A stretch of DNA of 64,000 nt from SZUA-36 sp963801195 (GTDB lineage Bacteria > Pseudomonadota > Gammaproteobacteria > Xanthomonadales > SZUA-36). Positions 61,737 through 64,000 of this stretch are shown here, piece after piece (the stretch's first letter is position 1; every line of letters begins with the position of its first letter). The notes under the pieces are model-generated. The model had not been told where the DNA came from. It searched no databases and worked only from the letters and a program-made list of their open reading frames with translations. The position numbers were made by a program, and so were the translations under genes. The stretch spans positions 124,001 through 188,000 of the forward strand of contig CAWDDX010000007.1 in the NCBI GenBank assembly GCA_963801195.1. Reading direction: 5' to 3'.

Positions 61737-63512
61737 ATGACACAAAGGAATTCAAGCCGCAATAACACCCGCGGGTTCTTTAACACACTGCTGTTTGCCT
61801 GTGTTTTCTTTACCGGTTTTTGTTCAGGCCCTGTACTGGGACAGCAGACATCCGGTCTGAAGCAACCCATCGTCCGCTACGATGCCATGCACCACCCGGC
61901 CATGGGACGCTTTGGTATGGCCGTTTCCCAGAACAGCATTGCCACCCGCGTGGGACAGGAAACGCTCGTCAGGGGCGGGAATGCCGTCGATGCCGCCGTG
62001 AGCATGGGTTTTGCCCTGGCGGTGACCCTGCCGAGGGCGGGAAATCTCGGTGGCAGCGGTTTCATGCTCACGCATATGGCGGCAGAACAGAAAACCTTTG
62101 CATTTGATTATCGTTCGGTCGCACCAATGAAGGCCAGTGTTGAGAAGTACCGCAAGGCGGACGGTGAACTGGACTGGGACAAACTTACCTTCGGCCCTAT
62201 GGCGGCGAGTGTACCCGGCACCGTTGCGGGTTTGTACACGGCCTGGCAGCGCTTTGGCTCAATGGACTGGAAGACGTTGCTGCAGCCGGCTTATCAACTG
62301 GCAAGCGAAGGCTTTGAAATCGGCCACGACCTGGCCAAGGTTCTCAACATGGCAGCCAGTGAGCTTAATGTCTATGGCATTGGATCTGCCTATCTCAAGC
62401 CGGACGGGCAGCTTTGGGAGGCGGGCGACAAGCTGGTTCAAACCGACCTGGCCTGGTCGATTGCACAGATCATGGAGCACGGCGCTGCGGCGTTCTACGA
62501 GGGGGAACTGGCGCAACGCATCATCGCGGAATTTGAAAAAAACGGGGGAATCATCAGCGCGCAGGACCTGGCTGAATACAAGGTAAAGGAACGCGTACCC
62601 GTTTCAACCACGTATCGGGACAAACAGGTTTTTTCCATGCCGCCGGTCAGCGCTGGCGGTGTAACCCTGATCCAGATGTTGAACATCCTGGAGAATTTTG
62701 ACCTGCAAAAATACCCCCAGGGCTCTGCCGGGAGTCTGCATCTACTGGCGGAGGTGATGAAGCGGGCTGCTGCCAACCGCAGATCCTTGCTGGGGGATCC
62801 GGATTTTGTCGAGGTGCCCGTCGATGCCTATGTAAGTAAGGAACTGGCGAGAGAAATGGCAAAAAAAATCGATATGAAAAGGGCTGAAAAGGTGGAAAAC
62901 ATCGAAGCAGAATCGCTCGACAGATATGAAAGCCGCGATACGACGCACTTTTCCGTGATGGATCAATACGGCAATGCGGTTTCAAATACCTATACGCTGG
63001 GGTATTCGTTCGGTTCCGGATACGTTGCCGAAGGAACGGGTATCCTGTTCGACAACCAGATGCGCAATTTCAGCTACCGTGCAGACAGCCAGCACCCGAA
63101 CGCGCTGGCGCCGGGAAAACGCATGCTCTCCACCATGACGCCGACGATCGTACTCGACAAGGACGGCAAAGTATTCCTGGTCACAGGATCTCCCGGCGGA
63201 AGCCGTATCATCAACGTCGTTTTGCAGGTGCTGGTGAACACGATCGACTATGGTCTGAATATCGCAGAGGCGACCGACCGGGCCCGGATACACCAGGGCT
63301 GGCAAAAACAGGACCTTGCGATTGAGACCGGCATGAACCCGGAGGTGATAAAGCTTTTAAAGGACATGGGGCACGTGATCGACATGCAGGGGACGATGGG
63401 CAGCACGCAGTCCATCTGGTGGCGGAATGGCGTCTTCGAAGGATCGGCGGACCCAAGACGCCCGAATGCGCTCGCACTGGGCCTCGACAAACCGCCCCTA
63501 CCGGTTCAGTAA
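61737..63512 (+). CDS. Gamma-glutamyltransferase family protein (GGT 3), exported
   Basis: A 591-residue Ntn-hydrolase with a signal peptide (about residues 13-36, FFNTLLFACVFFTGFCSGPVLG). Family marks are RGGNAVDAAVSMGFALAVTLP, NLGGSGFML and the nucleophile Thr403 in DTTHFSVMDQYGNAVSNTYTL, then GSPGGSRIINVVLQVL. This copy is closer to classic GGT (NLGGSGFM) than the two copies near pgsB, which have SGIGG. ATG 61737 is chosen for the signal peptide; the longer frame overlaps the deacylase gene. Its neighbours suggest hydrolysis of gamma-glutamyl peptides outside the cytoplasm. Confidence 0.92.
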   Translation: MTQRNSSRNNTRGFFNTLLFACVFFTGFCSGPVLGQQTSGLKQPIVRYDAMHHPAMGRFGMAVSQNSIATRVGQETLVRGGNAVDAAVSMGFALAVTLPRAGNLGGSGFMLTHMAAEQKTFAFDYRSVAPMKASVEKYRKADGELDWDKLTFGPMAASVPGTVAGLYTAWQRFGSMDWKTLLQPAYQLASEGFEIGHDLAKVLNMAASELNVYGIGSAYLKPDGQLWEAGDKLVQTDLAWSIAQIMEHGAAAFYEGELAQRIIAEFEKNGGIISAQDLAEYKVKERVPVSTTYRDKQVFSMPPVSAGGVTLIQMLNILENFDLQKYPQGSAGSLHLLAEVMKRAAANRRSLLGDPDFVEVPVDAYVSKELAREMAKKIDMKRAEKVENIEAESLDRYESRDTTHFSVMDQYGNAVSNTYTLGYSFGSGYVAEGTGILFDNQMRNFSYRADSQHPNALAPGKRMLSTMTPTIVLDKDGKVFLVTGSPGGSRIINVVLQVLVNTIDYGLNIAEATDRARIHQGWQKQDLAIETGMNPEVIKLLKDMGHVIDMQGTMGSTQSIWWRNGVFEGSADPRRPNALALGLDKPPLPVQ

Positions 63513-63715
63513 AACGTCTGTCATGATGGCGTCAGATACCTGCGCCGCCATTGTTTGCAACGAAATTTCAGGACAATTTTATTAAGGCCGGGGAGCTACG
63601 AAAAAGTTTCCTGGAAAAATTTGTTCGGCGTTGCGCTTAACTTTTACTATTACACTGGTTTGGGATCTGGGTGTGTTTGAAAGGTTTATACTGAGCCAAC
63701 CCAGGGAGATGAAAA

Positions 63716-64000
63716 ATGGTTAAGTTATCAGCCTTTATCCTGGCTGCGCTTACACAAATTGTTCCGGTCACTTTGTTCGCAGATGAAGCGCAGGCCGACA
63801 TTTCGAAATTCCGGACGTGGGTCAGCGAGATGGAAGACCGGGAGCGTGGTCCGTTTTCACGTCTGAGATGGTTCTGCAATGATGGAACAGTTCTGCCTCC
63901 AGGGGGCTATACCTGCAAGGATCATGGCGGTGGTTTTCAGCACGGCGAGTGGAGCGATAAAACGCTCGAATTGCGCCAGCAGGGCTACCTGGTGGCCAAC
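63716..64000 (+). CDS. Exported protein, 5' part only (runs off the window)
   Basis: ATG 63716 follows cagggagatg and the frame is open to the last base (95 codons). Residues 1-27 look like a signal peptide (LSAFILAALTQIVPVTLFADEAQA). The mature part has ISKFRTWVSEMEDRERGPFSRLRWFCNDGTVLPP, then CKDHGGGFQHGEWS. I associate such N termini, weakly, with exported proteins carrying a PEP/pyruvate-binding domain; the diagnostic part is beyond the window, so no function is assigned. It is about 200 bases after GGT 3, a gap with no recognised feature. Confidence 0.7.
   Translation, partial: MVKLSAFILAALTQIVPVTLFADEAQADISKFRTWVSEMEDRERGPFSRLRWFCNDGTVLPPGGYTCKDHGGGFQHGEWSDKTLELRQQGYLVAN

Overview
The window looks like a chromosomal segment of a gammaproteobacterium. 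Supporting signs are the block order murJ-ribF-ileS-lspA-ispH, rplU-rpmA-obgE, a minor-pilin operon beside ispH, a pspABC operon with a sigma-54-type promoter, and STN-domain TonB receptors. The genus cannot be named from sequence alone. Base composition is moderately GC-rich and fairly even, apart from an AT-rich orphan gene and a GC-rich aldo/keto reductase downstream of a tRNA-Thr, and two lysine-rich genes at 32.3-34.7 kb.

Layout. 0-6.4 kb: end of an MFS transporter, ssb, then a tight sugar-nucleotide run (rmlA, rmlC, rmlD, mannose-1-phosphate guanylyltransferase) ending in a DUF1684 gene. 6.4-14 kb: a MITE-like repeat, pspCBA (minus), an exported FKBP isomerase, a NUDIX hydrolase, a sulfurtransferase, a second kind of MITE, and uvrA (minus). 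14-24.6 kb: rplU-rpmA, a 1.1-kb repeat-rich gap, obgE, rpsT (minus), murJ, ribF, ileS, lspA, ispH. 24.6-30.1 kb: minor pilins pilV-W-X-E (minus) without pilY1, tRNA-Thr(CGU), an orphan AT-rich gene, an aldo/keto reductase and a membrane protein. 30.4-34.7 kb: a TssB-TssC fusion (type VI-like sheath protein) with an acidic repeat tail, facing two helical lysine-rich proteins, one with a hydrophobic hairpin; no other type VI gene is in the window.

35.2-64 kb holds the most interesting content. A colinear block (35.3-46.8 kb) encodes a DUF6305-like exported protein, a gamma-glutamyltransferase (GGT), two exported or anchored aspartoacylase-like M14 proteins, a TRAP-type large permease with a 49-residue membrane protein, a PgsB/CapB-like ligase, a lipoprotein GGT, a glutamate racemase homologue carrying a signal peptide, a PgsC/CapC-like protein and a PgsW-like protein. 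Most junctions are overlapping or very short. This reads as a poly-gamma-glutamate-type system that lacks PgsA. It is followed by a likely uptake and catabolic half: two related LysR regulators, a DcuC-type carrier, an alpha/beta hydrolase, a D-amino-acid dehydrogenase, two paralogous TonB receptors (the second with a one-base frameshift), a lipoprotein D-aminoacylase and a third GGT. Together they suggest envelope synthesis, remodelling or scavenging of a gamma-linked, D-glutamate-containing polymer. That role is inferred from families and gene order; nothing in the sequence proves the chemistry.

Two non-autonomous repeat families are well supported. Family A is about 241 bp, with CCCGRATAATTCACC-type ends and a TTAG duplication. 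Family B is 200-254 bp, with CACTRCTGTCCCAC ends and 9-bp target duplications.
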